This document shows positions 45,609 through 56,184 of a stretch of 64,000 nucleotides of DNA, one piece after another. The DNA is from Enterobacter mori (GTDB lineage Bacteria; Pseudomonadota; Gammaproteobacteria; Enterobacterales; Enterobacteriaceae). Made by a program: the position numbers and the translations under genes. The stretch's first letter is position 1. Each line of letters starts with the position of its first letter. A model generated the notes under the pieces. The model ran no database searches, was not told the origin of the DNA, and worked only from the letters and a program-made list of their open reading frames with translations. Location: NCBI RefSeq assembly GCF_025244905.1, contig NZ_CP104285.1, forward strand, positions 2,356,001-2,420,000. The letters are read 5' to 3'.

Positions 45609-48600
45609 TTACGCTTTCTCGATGTTGACCAGAAACGCCTTGTACTCCGGCGTTTGCGAGTTGGAATCGCCGACGTTTGGCGTCAGGGTATTGGCGATGT
45701 AGCCTTTCTGCGCCACGCCCTCAAAGCCCCAGTGCAGCGGGATACCGACGGTTTCTACCTGCTGACCATGCACGTTCAGGCTTTGAAGACGACGGGTCAC
45801 CACCGCCACCGCGCGAATAAAGCCGCGCTTGCTGCTCACCTTCACGCGGTCGCCGTTGGCAATACCTTTCGCCTTCGCCAGCGTTTCGCTGATCTCTACA
45901 AACTGCTCCGGCTGCGCGATGGCGTTAAGCCGCGCGTGCTTGGTCCAGGTGTGGAAATGCTCGGTCAGACGGTAGGTCGTCCCCACGTACGGGAATTTGT
46001 CCTTTTTGCCCAGGCGCAGCACGTCCTCTTCGTAGATACGCACCACCGGACTGGAGACCACGTTCGGGTGCAGCGGGTTGGTGCCTAGCGGCGTTTCCAT
46101 CGGCTCGTAGTGTTCCGGGAACGGCCCTTCCGCCAGCTTGTCGAGGGCGAACAGGCGTCCCAGCCCTTCCGGCTGCATGATGAACGGCCCGGTGTTGCTG
46201 CCCGGTGCGGCGGTGTTGTAGTCCGGAATGTCGTTCCCGGTCCACTTCGCCCCGTTCCACTGGATCAGCATGCGCTTCGGATCCCACGGCTTGCCGTTTA
46301 CGTCTGCAGACGCGCGGTTGTACAGCACGCGACGGTTAAGCGGCCACGCCCATGCCCAGCCCAGCGTATTGCCCAGCCCGGACGGGTCGGCGTTATCGCG
46401 GTTGGCCATCTGGTTACCCTGCTCCGTCCAGCTACCGGCATAGATCCAGCAGGACGACGCCGTCGTGCCGTCATCACGCAGCAGCGCGAAGCTGTTCAGC
46501 AACTGGCCTTTCTTCGCCACCAGGTTGCCGCTGGCATCATAGAGATCCGCCAGCGCCACGCCGTTGTTCTCTTTCGCAACCTCTTCAGACTCAGGATGGT
46601 CCGGCTGCTTGTAGCCCCAGCCCATTTTCAGCAGCGGCTCAACGCCCTTGCCGCCTTCGGTGCGGTACATCTCGCGCAGGCGATGGTAAATTCCGGCGAG
46701 GATCTCGCCGTCGTTACGCGCTTCGCCCGGCGCATCCTGACCTTTCCAGTGCCACTGCAGCCAGCGGCCGGAGTTGGCAATGGAGCCGTCCTCTTCCGCA
46801 AAGCAGGTGGACGGCAGGCGGAACACTTCGGTCTGAATCGACGCCGGATCGACATCGTTTGATTCACCGTGGTTCTGCCAGAAGGTGGAGGTCTCGGTCA
46901 CCAGCGGATCGATAACGACCATGTACTTCAGCTTGCTCAGGCTGCGAACGACTTTATTTTTGTCCGGGAATGACGCCACCGGGTTAAAGCCCTGGCAGAT
47001 ATATCCCGTGACGTTGCCCTTATCCATCATGTTGAAATACTTGATGACGTCGTACGCCTGGTCCCATTTCGGCAGCCACTCAAAGCCCCAGTCGTTCTCT
47101 TTCTGCGCCGCATCGCCGTAGAAGGATTTCATCAGGCTGACGTAGAACTTCGGATAGTTACTCCAGTAGTTCACCTGATCCGGCAGCGTCGCTTTTGGCG
47201 TATTCGCCGCCAGGTAGGTTTGCAGATCGGTCTGCTTCTCGGACGGCAGCGTCAGGTAGCCCGGCAGGCTGGTCGACAGCAGGCCAAGGTCGGTGAGCCC
47301 CTGAATATTAGAGTGACCGCGCAGCGCGTTCACGCCGCCGCCCGCCATGCCCATATTGCCGAGCAGCAGTTGGATCATCGCCATGGTGCGGATGTTCTGC
47401 GCGCCAACGGTATGCTGCGTCCAGCCCAGCGCGTACAGGAACGTGGTCGTTCTGTTTGCAGCACTGGTCGAAGCCAGCACTTCACACACTTTCAGGAAAT
47501 CTGCTTTTGGCGTTCCGCAGATATTCTCCACGACGTCAGGCGTATAGCGGGATACATGCTCTTTCAGAAGATTCCACACGCAGCGCGGGTGCGTCAGCGT
47601 TTCGTCACGCATCGCGTAGCCGTTTTCATCGAACTGGTAGTTCCAGGACGATTTATCGTACTGGCGTTTTTCGGCGTCATAGCCGCTAAACAGCCCGTCA
47701 TCGAAGGCAAAATCATCCCGCACCAGCAGGTTCGCGTTGGTGTAGTGCTTAACGTATTCCGCGTTAATTTTGTTGTTTTCGATCAGATACAACAACACGC
47801 CGGAGAGGAACGTGATGTCCGTACCGGAGCGGATTGGCGCATAGATATCGGCCACCGATGCCGTACGCGTAAAGCGCGGATCGACGACGATCAGCGTCGC
47901 ATCGTTGTTATTTTTCGCTTCCATCGCCCAGCGGAAGCCGACAGGGTGTGCTTCAGCGGCGTTACCGCCCATCACCACCACGACGTTTGCGTTTTTGATA
48001 TCAACCCAGTGGTTGGTCATCGCACCGCGACCAAATGTTGGAGCAAGACTTGCTACCGTTGGTCCGTGTCAGACGCGCGCCTGGTTGTCTACCGCCAGCA
48101 TGCCGAGAGAACGCACAAATTTTTGCGTCAGCATGCCGGTTTCATTACTTGCCGCAGATGCGCACAGCATCCCGGTGGAAAGCCAGCGGTTAACCGTTAC
48201 GCCCTGCTCGTTCTTTTCAATAAAGTTGGCGTCGCGGTCGGCTTTCATTAATTTGGCGATTCGGGAGAAGGCCTCATCCCAGGAGATTCGCTGCCACTTG
48301 TCGGAACCCGGCGCGCGGTATTCCGGGTAGCGCAGTCGGTTTTCACTGTGAACGTAATCCAGCAGCCCGGCCCCTTTCGGGCACAGTGCCCCACGGCTCA
48401 CCGGATGATCCGGATCCCCTTCAATATGGTAAATCGCTTCTCTGGCGTTCTTCGCGCCATCGCCCAGGCTATACATTAAAAGCCCACAACCTACGGAACA
48501 GTATGTGCAGGTGTTACGGATCTCTTTCGCGCGCAGCAGCTTATAGTTGCGTGCCTGAGCCAGCGCCATTTTGGGAGCAAATCCCAGCATTGCGGCTGTT

Positions 48601-48656
48601 GTTCCGGCCATACCGCCCGCGCAGATTTTGAAAAATTGTCTGCGGCTGACGTCCAT
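45609..48656 (-). CDS. fdnG: Formate dehydrogenase-N selenocysteine catalytic subunit FdnG
   Basis: A 1015-residue molybdenum (bis-MGD) selenoprotein that oxidises periplasmic formate during nitrate respiration. The Tat motif SRRQFFK (residues 4-10) begins the signal. CTYCSVGC near residue 50 binds a [4Fe-4S] cluster. Codon 196 is TGA (48071-48069) in NQARV-Sec-HGPTVAS, decoded as selenocysteine with the adjacent SECIS hairpin. Naive translation splits the gene into a 195-residue and an 803-residue piece. Read through, it is full length and collinear with E. coli FdnG. GAGG precedes the ATG. Confidence 0.97.
48040..48071 (-). promoter_or_regulatory. SECIS hairpin for selenocysteine insertion in fdnG
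   Basis: Reading the minus strand, TGA (48071-48069) is followed after 11 bases by GG-T-AGCAA-GTC-TTGCT-CC (48057-48040). This is a stem with one bulged U and a short loop containing GU, the form recognised by SelB in fdhF and fdnG. Confidence 0.9.
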
Positions 48657-48718
48657 TGTTGTCCTCGTTTTCGAATAAGACTTCGCGCCGCAAACTAACA
48701 GTAATGCCCCTGATTTTT

Positions 48719-48732
48719 TTGCGTCAAATCAA
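48719..48732 (-). promoter_or_regulatory. Possible FNR site upstream of fdnG
   Basis: TTGAT-TTGA-CGCAA on the minus strand has one perfect and one 3/5 half-site, about 63 bp before the fdnG ATG. fdnG is a known Fnr/NarL-controlled operon in E. coli. Confidence 0.4.
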
Positions 48733-48877
48733 GGTCGCCTGACTTCGCCCCCTTAATAGTCACCGCTGCCGCGTTTGAATAATCCTTTAGGGTTAAGCGC
48801 TTAAGAGAATTATTCGCGGCGGTTGCCGAATTAATGCTATAAGTTTTTCCTTTGATTTTATTAGCGATGAAGACGTA

Positions 48878-49756
48878 ATGGACAGAAAGAGAGCAACGCT
48901 CATTGGACTGGCGGCGATACTGTTGTGGAGCACGATGGTGGGCCTGATTCGTAGCGTGAGCGAAGGGTTAGGACCCGTCGGCGGTGCCGCGATGATCTAC
49001 ACCCTTAGCGGATTACTGTGCCTGGCAACGGTAGGATTTCCTGATATTCGACGTTTCTCTCCCCGCTACCTCATTGCGGGCAGCGTGCTGTTTGTCAGCT
49101 ACGAAATATGCCTGGCGCTGTCGTTAGGCTATGCCGCCACGCGATCGCAGGCGATAGAAGTGGGCATGGTCAATTATCTCTGGCCAAGCCTGACGATTGT
49201 ATTTGCGATTTTGTTCAACGGGCAGAAATCAAACTTGTGGGTGATCCCCGGGCTCGCGATCTCATTGCTCGGCGTCTGCTGGGTATTAGGCGGTGAACAG
49301 GGGTTACACGTGGATGAAATCATCCGCAATATTGTCTCCAGCCCGCTGAGTTATGCTCTGGCATTTGCCGGTGCCTTTATCTGGGCGGCTTACTGCACCG
49401 TTACCGCCAAATTTGCCAAAGGACAAAACGGGATCACCCTTTTTGTTTTGCTAACGGCGCTGAGTCTGTGGTTGAAATATGCGCTCAGCGATCAGCCGGA
49501 AATGGTGTTCAGCATCCCGGTGGTGGTGAAGCTTGTTATGTGCGGCATCGCGCTGGGGTTTGGCTATGCCGCATGGAATATTGGCATTCTCCACGGCAAC
49601 GTCACCGTCCTGGCGGCGGTCTCTTATTTCACCCCGGTATTATCCGCCGCCCTGGCGGCCGTGCTGTTAAGTTCCCCGCTGTCGTTCTCTTTCTGGCAAG
49701 GTGCGCTGATGGTCTGCGCCGGTTCGCTCCTTTGCTGGTATGCGACACGCAAATAA
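48878..49756 (+). CDS. yddG: Aromatic amino acid exporter YddG (EamA/DMT family)
   Basis: A 292-residue inner-membrane protein with ten predicted helices in two EamA repeats. It closely matches E. coli/Salmonella YddG (LWSTMVGLIR, LSLGYAATRSQAIEVGMVNY, AAWNIGILHGNVT). YddG exports aromatic amino acids and has been tied to paraquat resistance together with OmpD. It is divergent from fdnG, as in Salmonella, over a 221-bp region that also holds the fdn promoter. Confidence 0.93.
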   Translation: MDRKRATLIGLAAILLWSTMVGLIRSVSEGLGPVGGAAMIYTLSGLLCLATVGFPDIRRFSPRYLIAGSVLFVSYEICLALSLGYAATRSQAIEVGMVNYLWPSLTIVFAILFNGQKSNLWVIPGLAISLLGVCWVLGGEQGLHVDEIIRNIVSSPLSYALAFAGAFIWAAYCTVTAKFAKGQNGITLFVLLTALSLWLKYALSDQPEMVFSIPVVVKLVMCGIALGFGYAAWNIGILHGNVTVLAAVSYFTPVLSAALAAVLLSSPLSFSFWQGALMVCAGSLLCWYATRK

Positions 49757-49764
49757 TCCCCCTA

Positions 49765-49789
49765 TGCCGGGAATATTTTCATCCCGGCA
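49765..49789 (+). terminator. Hairpin after yddG
   Basis: TGCCGGGAAT/ATCCCGGCA nine-base-pair stem 8 bp past the stop. No T-run. Confidence 0.4.
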
Positions 49790-50382
49790 ACAAAATTAAC
49801 ATTAATTTAAAATGTGAGCCTGCTCTGAATATTTATCAGAATTATAGTGACCTGTTTAAATCCTGTTTATAGTAGCCTCGTGACGTAAACTCACCTCTTC
49901 ATATATTGACATAAACTGACAACTCGCCGTGACTAGTTCACTGCGTATATTAACGAACTATATAGCACAGAATGCAATAATACATTTCTGGATATGTCAG
50001 AAGGCCCGCAATAAATTCGATGCAACAAAATACTTATCTTACTGTTTTAATTGGATTTAAAAACATCACCTCACAATTAATAAATCGTCAATCACGAATA
50101 TTCCCCTCCTGTACTACAACGTATAAAAACTATTTACCACGCAATATTCATTACGCGTTAATAGTCATTTTATGTGCAAATATTAATCAAATACGGGGCT
50201 TTCACGGCAATTATTCCGATCAGGATCACACTAATTGAAATTATCTTTAATATTTTGAAACTTATTATTGAAAGCAGGCTACAAGATTTTTAAAAATAGT
50301 CTGCCATTGACGAAATGCCTCGTTTAGAAATCGTTCAAATTGGCTCAGGAAATACCTAAGAAAATTATAAGGAATATTTAAG
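49790..50382. other. AT-rich 0.6-kb non-coding region before the porin
   Basis: No gene with a credible start is seen. Open frames such as 50020-50238 are AT-driven and lack a ribosome site. The region should hold the porin promoter and a long leader; AAGGA stands just before the ATG. E. coli carries the sRNA micC beside ompN, but I found no MicC-like sequence or intrinsic terminator here. Confidence 0.5.
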
Positions 50383-51456
50383 ATGAAACTTAAATTAGTT
50401 GCAGTGGCAGTCACTTCTATGCTGGCAGCAGGCGTTGTAAACGCCGCTGAAGTTTTTAACAAAGACGGTAACAAACTGGATCTGTACGGCAAAGTAACAG
50501 GTCTGCACTATTTCTCTGATGACGCTGACAACGACGGCGACAAAACTTACGTTCGTCTGGGTTTTAAAGGCGAAACGCAGATCAACGACCAGCTGGCCGG
50601 TTACGGTCAGTGGGAATATGAGTTCAAGGGCAACCGCTCTGAAGCTCAGGGCTCTGACGGTAACAAAACCCGTCTGGCATTTGCCGGTCTGAAATTCAAC
50701 GAATTCGGCTCTTTCGATTATGGTCGTAACTACGGCGTGGCTTACGACATCGGCGCGTGGACTGACGTTCTGCCAGAATTCGGTGGCGATACCTGGACCC
50801 AGACCGATGGCTTTATGACTGGCCGTACCACTGGCGTTGCAACCTACCGTAACACCGACTTCTTCGGTCTGGTTGACGGCCTGAACTTTGCGGCACAGTA
50901 CCAGGGTAAAAACGACCGTAACGACATCACCGAGTCCAACGGTGACGGCTGGGGTCTGTCTTCCAGCTATGAATTCGACGGCTTCGCTGCGGGCGCGACC
51001 TATGCGAAATCCGACCGTACTGACCGTCAGGTTCGTGCAGCAAGCGATCTGAACGCCGGTGGCGAAAACGCAGAAGTCTGGGCAGCGGGTCTGAAGTACG
51101 ATGCGAACAACATCTACCTGGCAACCACCTACTCTGAAACCCGCAACATGACCGCGTTCGGTAACGGTCACGTGGCAAACAAAGCGCAGAACTTCGAAGT
51201 GGTCGCACAGTACCAGTTCGACTTCGGCCTGCGTCCATCCATCGCTTACCTGAAATCCAAAGGTAAGGACATCGGTTCTTATGGCGATCAGGATCTGGTT
51301 GAATATATCGACGTTGGCGCGAGCTACTACTTCAACAAAAACATGTCCACCTACGTTGATTACAAAATCAACCTGGTTGACGACAGCCAGTTCACCAAAG
51401 ACGCCAAAGTGGCTACCGACAACATCGTTGCTGTGGGTCTGACCTACCAGTTCTAA
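50383..51456 (+). CDS. ompD: General porin of the OmpD/NmpC/OmpN type
   Basis: A 357-residue outer-membrane trimeric porin precursor with a 21-residue signal peptide ([21 protein letters not shown]). The 16-strand barrel motifs include [17 protein letters not shown], the constriction-loop region [15 protein letters not shown], and a terminal Phe (VAVGLTYQF). It resembles Salmonella OmpD most in sequence, and its place next to yddG and upstream of smvA is the OmpD position. NmpC or OmpN are alternative names. Confidence 0.88.
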   Translation: MKLKLVAVAVTSMLAAGVVNAAEVFNKDGNKLDLYGKVTGLHYFSDDADNDGDKTYVRLGFKGETQINDQLAGYGQWEYEFKGNRSEAQGSDGNKTRLAFAGLKFNEFGSFDYGRNYGVAYDIGAWTDVLPEFGGDTWTQTDGFMTGRTTGVATYRNTDFFGLVDGLNFAAQYQGKNDRNDITESNGDGWGLSSSYEFDGFAAGATYAKSDRTDRQVRAASDLNAGGENAEVWAAGLKYDANNIYLATTYSETRNMTAFGNGHVANKAQNFEVVAQYQFDFGLRPSIAYLKSKGKDIGSYGDQDLVEYIDVGASYYFNKNMSTYVDYKINLVDDSQFTKDAKVATDNIVAVGLTYQF

Positions 51457-51470
51457 GATTTGTCAGTGCG

Positions 51471-51501
51471 AAAAGGCCAGCCATCGTCGCTGGCCTTTTT
51501 T
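51471..51501. terminator. Bidirectional terminator between porin and LysR gene
   Basis: AAAAGGCCAGC/GCTGGCCTTTTTT perfect stem-loop flanked by A4 and T6 on the plus strand. It ends ompD and also covers the LysR stop (51500). Confidence 0.92.
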
Positions 51502-52444
51502 ATTCCAGGCTCTGCTCACTGCCCGCCGCCCGACGTAGCCAGTTTTGCAGCAGTTTCCCGTCTTCGGTCATGTCCGAATCAGTACGTACGCAGAGGTAGT
51601 AATCCCGCCCGTCGTCGATCGGCAAATCAAAGATCTTCACCAGTTCCCCACTCTCAAGATACGGTGCAATCAGCGGCTCGCGCATCAGGGCACACCCCAG
51701 CCCGGCCTGAACGCCTGCCAGCGTCAGCAGGCCATCCTCAAACATCGGTCCACTGCGGCGTACGGGACGCTTTACCCCCTGCTGCATAAACCATTGCGGC
51801 CAGGTTGAGCGCTCCTCGTCATGCAGTAGCGGCATTTGCAGCAGCTGTTCGGGCGTATCGATATGGCCGTGAATACGCAAAAACGCCCGGCTGCACACCG
51901 GTACCATCTGGCCGGAGATCAGTTTTTCGCTCTGATAGCCAGCCCACTGGCCGTTACCAAAGCGAATCGACATATCGGATGCGTCGCTCAGGTAGTTACG
52001 GTGGTTGGCGTAGACGACGTTGATCTCCGTCTGCGGGTTAGCGCGCATAAAGGTCGGCAGACGTGGAATAAACCACCCCATACCAAAAAGCGGGATCAGG
52101 CTGATGGTCACCTGACGCGTTTGCGCCTGTTCCACCAGGTGTTCCGTTGCCTGCCGAAGCACGTTGAACGCGGCGCGAATTGAGCGGTAATAATCCCGCC
52201 CCTGCTGGCTCAGGATCAGCCTTCTCCCCTGTCGCTCGGTGAGCGGCATCTGCAGATAGGCCTCCAGCACCTTAAGCTGATGGCTAACGGCTGAGGGGGA
52301 GATATCCAGCTCCTGTGCGGCCAGTGTTACGCTTCCCAGCCTGGCAATGGCTTCAAATGCCCGTACGGCCCGAAGCGGCGGATCGTTTGCCAGACGGCTT
52401 TCGGCATAGGCTGGCATGGCGGGCGACTGTTCTGTTTTATTCAT
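51500..52444 (-). CDS. LysR-family regulator (GcvA-like), divergent from LIV-type operon
   Basis: A 314-residue LysR protein. Its helix-turn-helix (LRAVRAFEAIARLGSVTLAA, ISPSAVSHQLKVLE, about residues 24-62) is of the GcvA/AmpR type, and the effector domain occupies about 112-305. It lies 171 bp from the LIV-type transporter operon in the opposite orientation, so control of that operon is the probable role. The effector could be the thiazoline substrate or cysteine (inference). Confidence 0.85.
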   Translation of the reverse strand: MNKTEQSPAMPAYAESRLANDPPLRAVRAFEAIARLGSVTLAAQELDISPSAVSHQLKVLEAYLQMPLTERQGRRLILSQQGRDYYRSIRAAFNVLRQATEHLVEQAQTRQVTISLIPLFGMGWFIPRLPTFMRANPQTEINVVYANHRNYLSDASDMSIRFGNGQWAGYQSEKLISGQMVPVCSRAFLRIHGHIDTPEQLLQMPLLHDEERSTWPQWFMQQGVKRPVRRSGPMFEDGLLTLAGVQAGLGCALMREPLIAPYLESGELVKIFDLPIDDGRDYYLCVRTDSDMTEDGKLLQNWLRRAAGSEQSLE

Positions 52445-52615
52445 ATATTGATTTCTTTAGGCTTTTCACCCTGCTGATGGGTTTTTATATCTTCAAGCAA
52501 ATCATAAAGATAAAACAATACCGGGTTATCATAAGAAATAATATATGTGTATTTTACAATTTTATTCATTTATTGGATGGTAGCCGCTGAAAGAGCAATT
52601 TGTCGGGTACGCACG

Positions 52616-53566
52616 TTGGACACACTCATACAACAACTGATCAACGGCGTGATGCTGGGAAGCATCTACGCGCTGATCGCGCTGGGCTATACCATGGTGT
52701 ATGGCATTTTGCGCATTATTAACTTCGCCCATGGCGATATTCTGATGGTCGGCGCGCTGACCACGCTTTCCGCCATTAACGTTCTGAACAACACCTTCCC
52801 GCATCTGCCGCTGCTGATGCAGTTGGGCATTGCACTGCTGGTTGCCATGGCGGTCTGCGCTCTGCTGGCGATGGCAGTGGAACGCTTTGCCTACCGACGC
52901 CTGCGTAACGCGCCGCGTCTGGCACCGCTAATCTCCGGGATTGGCGTCTCGGTGCTGCTGCAAACCGTGGCGATGATTATCTGGACGCGCAATCCGCTGA
53001 TGTTCCCGCAGATCCTGCCGATGGACCCAATCGCCGTCACGTCCGGCAGCGAAGCCCATCCCCCAGCGATTGTTACCGTCACCGGCATCGTGACCGTGGC
53101 GCTGGCGTTGACCGTCATGACGGGTCTCTGGCTGTTGGTCGAATACAGCCGACTGGGGCGCGGCATGCGCGCCGTGGCGGAAAACCCGCGCGTCGCCATG
53201 CTGATGGGCGTGAACCCGAACGCGATTATTACCCTCACGTTTGCCATCGGCGGCATCTTTGCCGCGCTGGCAGGGGTGATGATGGCGAGTAACTATGGTA
53301 ACGCCAGCTTCTCCATGGGCTTCCTTCCGGGCATTAAAGCGTTCACCGCCGCCGTGCTGGGTGGGATCGGCAACATTCGCGGCGCGATGATTGGCGGGAT
53401 CCTGCTCGGCATTATTGAAGCGCTGGGCGCGGGCTACCTGGGGGAACTGACACAGGGCGTGTTCGGCAGCAATTATCAGGATGTTTTCGCCTTCATCGTG
53501 CTGATTCTGGTGCTGGTCTTCCGTCCGGCAGGCCTGCTCGGCGAACGCGTGGCAAACAGAGCGTAA
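52616..53566 (+). CDS. Branched-chain-type ABC transporter permease (LivH-like)
   Basis: A 316-residue permease of the LivH family with about eight helices (INGVMLGSIYALIALGYTMVYGI near the start, GNIRGAMIGGILLGIIEALG near the end). The frame is open further upstream (ATG 52577, 52547), but the family start corresponds to TTG 52616 (MDTLIQQLING) with GGGT upstream, so I favour that. It is the first gene of a seven-gene operon; start uncertain. Confidence 0.85.
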   Translation: MDTLIQQLINGVMLGSIYALIALGYTMVYGILRIINFAHGDILMVGALTTLSAINVLNNTFPHLPLLMQLGIALLVAMAVCALLAMAVERFAYRRLRNAPRLAPLISGIGVSVLLQTVAMIIWTRNPLMFPQILPMDPIAVTSGSEAHPPAIVTVTGIVTVALALTVMTGLWLLVEYSRLGRGMRAVAENPRVAMLMGVNPNAIITLTFAIGGIFAALAGVMMASNYGNASFSMGFLPGIKAFTAAVLGGIGNIRGAMIGGILLGIIEALGAGYLGELTQGVFGSNYQDVFAFIVLILVLVFRPAGLLGERVANRA

Positions 53567-53574
53567 GGAACACT

Positions 53575-54681
53575 ATGACAACCGTACAACTCCAAACGCC
53601 GACCGCGACGCGCAAGTTCTGGTCCGGCATGACGCTGTTCTGCCTCGCGCTGCTGATTGCTCCCGTGGTAGCCACGCAGCTTGGCGGCAACTACTGGGTG
53701 CGCGTTATCGACTTTGCCCTGCTCTACATTATGCTGGCGCTGGGGCTTAACATCGTGGTCGGCTATACGGGCCTGCTGGATATGGGCTTTATCGCGTTTT
53801 ACGCCGTGGGGGCTTATCTGGCTGCTCTGCTGGCCTCACCGCATCTGCTTGACGTTTTCCCGATCCTCGCCGTCTGGTTCCCGGACGGGCTGCACACCTC
53901 TTATCTGCTGATTATTCCCATAGCGGCTCTGGTTGCCGCGGTGTGCGGCATTGTGCTTGGCGCACCAACGCTGAAGCTGCGCGGGGATTACCTGGCGATA
54001 GTGACCCTCGGCTTTGGCGAAATCATCCGCATCCTGATGCGTAACCTTGACCGTCCGGTGAACATCACCAACGGTGCGAAGGGCATTACCGGCGTCGATA
54101 CCCTGAACCTGTTCGGCCTGAAGTTCAGCGGCGTCTATCACTGGTTTGGTTTCAAAGTGCCCGCCCTGTGGCTGTGGTACTACCTGCTGATGCTGGTGAT
54201 TGTGGCGATTGTGTTTGTCTGCCTGCGCCTGCAGCATTCGCGCATCGGTCGCGCCTGGCACGCCATTCGTGAAGATGAAGACGTGGCCCGCGCGATGGGC
54301 ATCAACGTGCGCAACTACAAGCTTCTGGCCTTTGCCATGGGCGCCTCGTTTGGCGGCGTGGCGGGTGCCCTGTTCGGCGCCTTTCAGGGCTTTGTCTCAC
54401 CGGAGTCGTTTACCTTACAGGAATCCATTGCCGTGCTGGCGATGGTGGTACTGGGCGGTATGGGGCATATACCCGGCGTGATCCTCGGCGCGATACTGCT
54501 GACCGCCCTGCCGGAACTGCTGCGCAGCCAGGCAGCACCGGTTCAGCAGGCGCTGTTCGGTACGGTGCTGATTGACCCGGAAGTGCTGCGTCAGCTGTTT
54601 TACGGTCTGGCACTGGTGCTGGTGATGCTGGTGCGCCCGTCCGGCATCTGGCCGGTACGCCACAAGGAGGTGAAAGCATGA
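53575..54681 (+). CDS. Branched-chain-type ABC transporter permease (LivM-like)
   Basis: A 368-residue permease with the LivM signature LGLNIVVGYTGLLDMGFIAFYAVGAYLAA and GAKGITG, and a C-terminal EAA-like loop (ARAMGINVRNYKLLAFAMGASFGG). It begins 8 bp after the LivH-like gene with AAGGA, and overlaps the next gene (ATGA). Confidence 0.88.
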   Translation: MTTVQLQTPTATRKFWSGMTLFCLALLIAPVVATQLGGNYWVRVIDFALLYIMLALGLNIVVGYTGLLDMGFIAFYAVGAYLAALLASPHLLDVFPILAVWFPDGLHTSYLLIIPIAALVAAVCGIVLGAPTLKLRGDYLAIVTLGFGEIIRILMRNLDRPVNITNGAKGITGVDTLNLFGLKFSGVYHWFGFKVPALWLWYYLLMLVIVAIVFVCLRLQHSRIGRAWHAIREDEDVARAMGINVRNYKLLAFAMGASFGGVAGALFGAFQGFVSPESFTLQESIAVLAMVVLGGMGHIPGVILGAILLTALPELLRSQAAPVQQALFGTVLIDPEVLRQLFYGLALVLVMLVRPSGIWPVRHKEVKA

Positions 54682-55445
54682 GTCTGTTAACCGTACGCAA
54701 CATGTCAAAACGCTTCGGCGGGGTGACCGCCGTGGATGACGTTTCGCTCATCGTGAACAAAGGCGAAATATACGGCCTGATTGGCCCTAACGGCGCGGGC
54801 AAAACCACCTGCTTTAACCTGATTACCGGACTGTATCCGGCGGACAGCGGTGAGTTCGCCATTGCCGATAAGCCCTATTACCCGAAACAGATTGAGAAAG
54901 TCACCGCCGCCGGGATCGCCCGCACGTTTCAGAACGTCAGACTCTTTAACGAGATGTCGGTACTGGAAAACGTCATGGTGGGTCGCCACGTGCGCACCCG
55001 CAACGGTTTATGGGCGGCGCTGAGCCGCAACGGTCGCGCCCGCCAGGAAGAAGCCGAAACTCGCGAGCAGGCGTGGCGCTGGCTGGAATACACCGGCATT
55101 GCAAAGTTTGCCCACTATCGCGCCTGCGACCTGGCCTACGGGCATCAGCGTCGTCTCGAGATTGCCCGCGCACTGGCCACCGACCCGCTGCTGCTGGCGC
55201 TCGATGAACCGGCTGCCGGAATGAACGCCGCAGAGAAAGTGGCACTCGGCGAACTGCTTACCCGCATTCGTGACGACGGTAAAACCCTGTTGATGATCGA
55301 GCATGACGTCAAGCTGGTGATGGGGATCTGCGACCGTCTGACGGTGCTTGATTATGGCAAAACGCTCGCCAGCGGCACGCCGGATAGCGTGCGTCGCGAC
55401 CCGGCCGTGATCGCCGCCTGGCTTGGAGGCAATGCCCATGTCTGA
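54678..55445 (+). CDS. Branched-chain-type ABC transporter ATPase (LivG-like)
   Basis: A 255-residue ATPase with Walker A GPNGAGKTT, Q-loop TFQNVRLF, an ABC signature of LivG type (LAYGHQRRLEIARAL) and Walker B LLLALDEPAAGMN. It is preceded by an excellent AAGGAGG site. Confidence 0.9.
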   Translation: MSLLTVRNMSKRFGGVTAVDDVSLIVNKGEIYGLIGPNGAGKTTCFNLITGLYPADSGEFAIADKPYYPKQIEKVTAAGIARTFQNVRLFNEMSVLENVMVGRHVRTRNGLWAALSRNGRARQEEAETREQAWRWLEYTGIAKFAHYRACDLAYGHQRRLEIARALATDPLLLALDEPAAGMNAAEKVALGELLTRIRDDGKTLLMIEHDVKLVMGICDRLTVLDYGKTLASGTPDSVRRDPAVIAAWLGGNAHV

Positions 55446-56157
55446 ATTACTGAAGGTTGAACGTCTGGACGTGCATTACGGCGGTATTCAGGCAGTACGC
55501 GATGTCTCTTTTACCCTTCGCGAAGGCGAACAGGCTACGCTGATCGGTGCGAACGGCGCGGGGAAAAGCTCCACCGTGCGCGCCATCACCGGGCTGGAAA
55601 GCTTCACCGGCAGTATCACCTTCAGCGGCAAAAATGTGCGTAAACACAAGCCGGAAGCCCTGCTGCGTGACGGGCTGGTGATGGTGCCCGAAGGGCGCGG
55701 CATTTTCGCCCGCATGACGGTACTGGAAAATTTGCAGATGGGCGCCTGGTTAAGACGTGACACCGTCACGGTCAGGCATGAGATGAACGCGATATTTGAA
55801 CGCTTCCCGCGCCTCGGCGAACGTCAGCACCAGCTCGCAGGGCTGCTTTCCGGCGGTGAGCAACAGCTTCTGGCGCTTAACCGCGCCCTGCTCAGCCGCC
55901 CGCGCCTGCTGATCCTCGACGAACCGTCGATGGGCCTTGCCCCGAAGATGGTGGAGAACATTTTTGCCGTTATCGCCGGGCTGCGCGAACGCGGCGTCGC
56001 CCTCCTTCTGATCGAGCAAAACGCCAGGCTTGCGCTTGAGGTGACCGACAGCGCGTGGGTGATGGACAGCGGCAGCATCGTTCATCACGGCGCATCGAAA
56101 GCCATGCTGGACGACGACCAGATAGCACAGATTTATTTGGGCGAAATGCCCGTTTAA
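55438..56157 (+). CDS. Branched-chain-type ABC transporter ATPase (LivF-like)
   Basis: A 239-residue ATPase with Walker A GANGAGKSS, signature LSGGEQQLLALNRAL and Walker B LLILDEPSMGL. ATG 55438 (MSELLKVERLDV) with GGAGG upstream is preferred to 55423. It overlaps the LivG-like gene by 8 bp. Confidence 0.9.
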   Translation: MSELLKVERLDVHYGGIQAVRDVSFTLREGEQATLIGANGAGKSSTVRAITGLESFTGSITFSGKNVRKHKPEALLRDGLVMVPEGRGIFARMTVLENLQMGAWLRRDTVTVRHEMNAIFERFPRLGERQHQLAGLLSGGEQQLLALNRALLSRPRLLILDEPSMGLAPKMVENIFAVIAGLRERGVALLLIEQNARLALEVTDSAWVMDSGSIVHHGASKAMLDDDQIAQIYLGEMPV

Positions 56158-56184
56158 CCACACCAACCAACATCAGGGAAAACA

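Noticed and set aside
45609..48656. fdnG looking like two broken genes
   Set aside because: The interruption is a selenocysteine UGA with a SECIS hairpin, so the gene is intact.
50020..50238. 72-codon open frame in the gap before the porin
   Set aside because: No ribosome site, AT-driven composition, nothing recognisable; probably chance.
49790..50382. Possible MicC-like sRNA beside the porin gene
   Set aside because: No sequence resembling MicC and no intrinsic terminator found in either direction.
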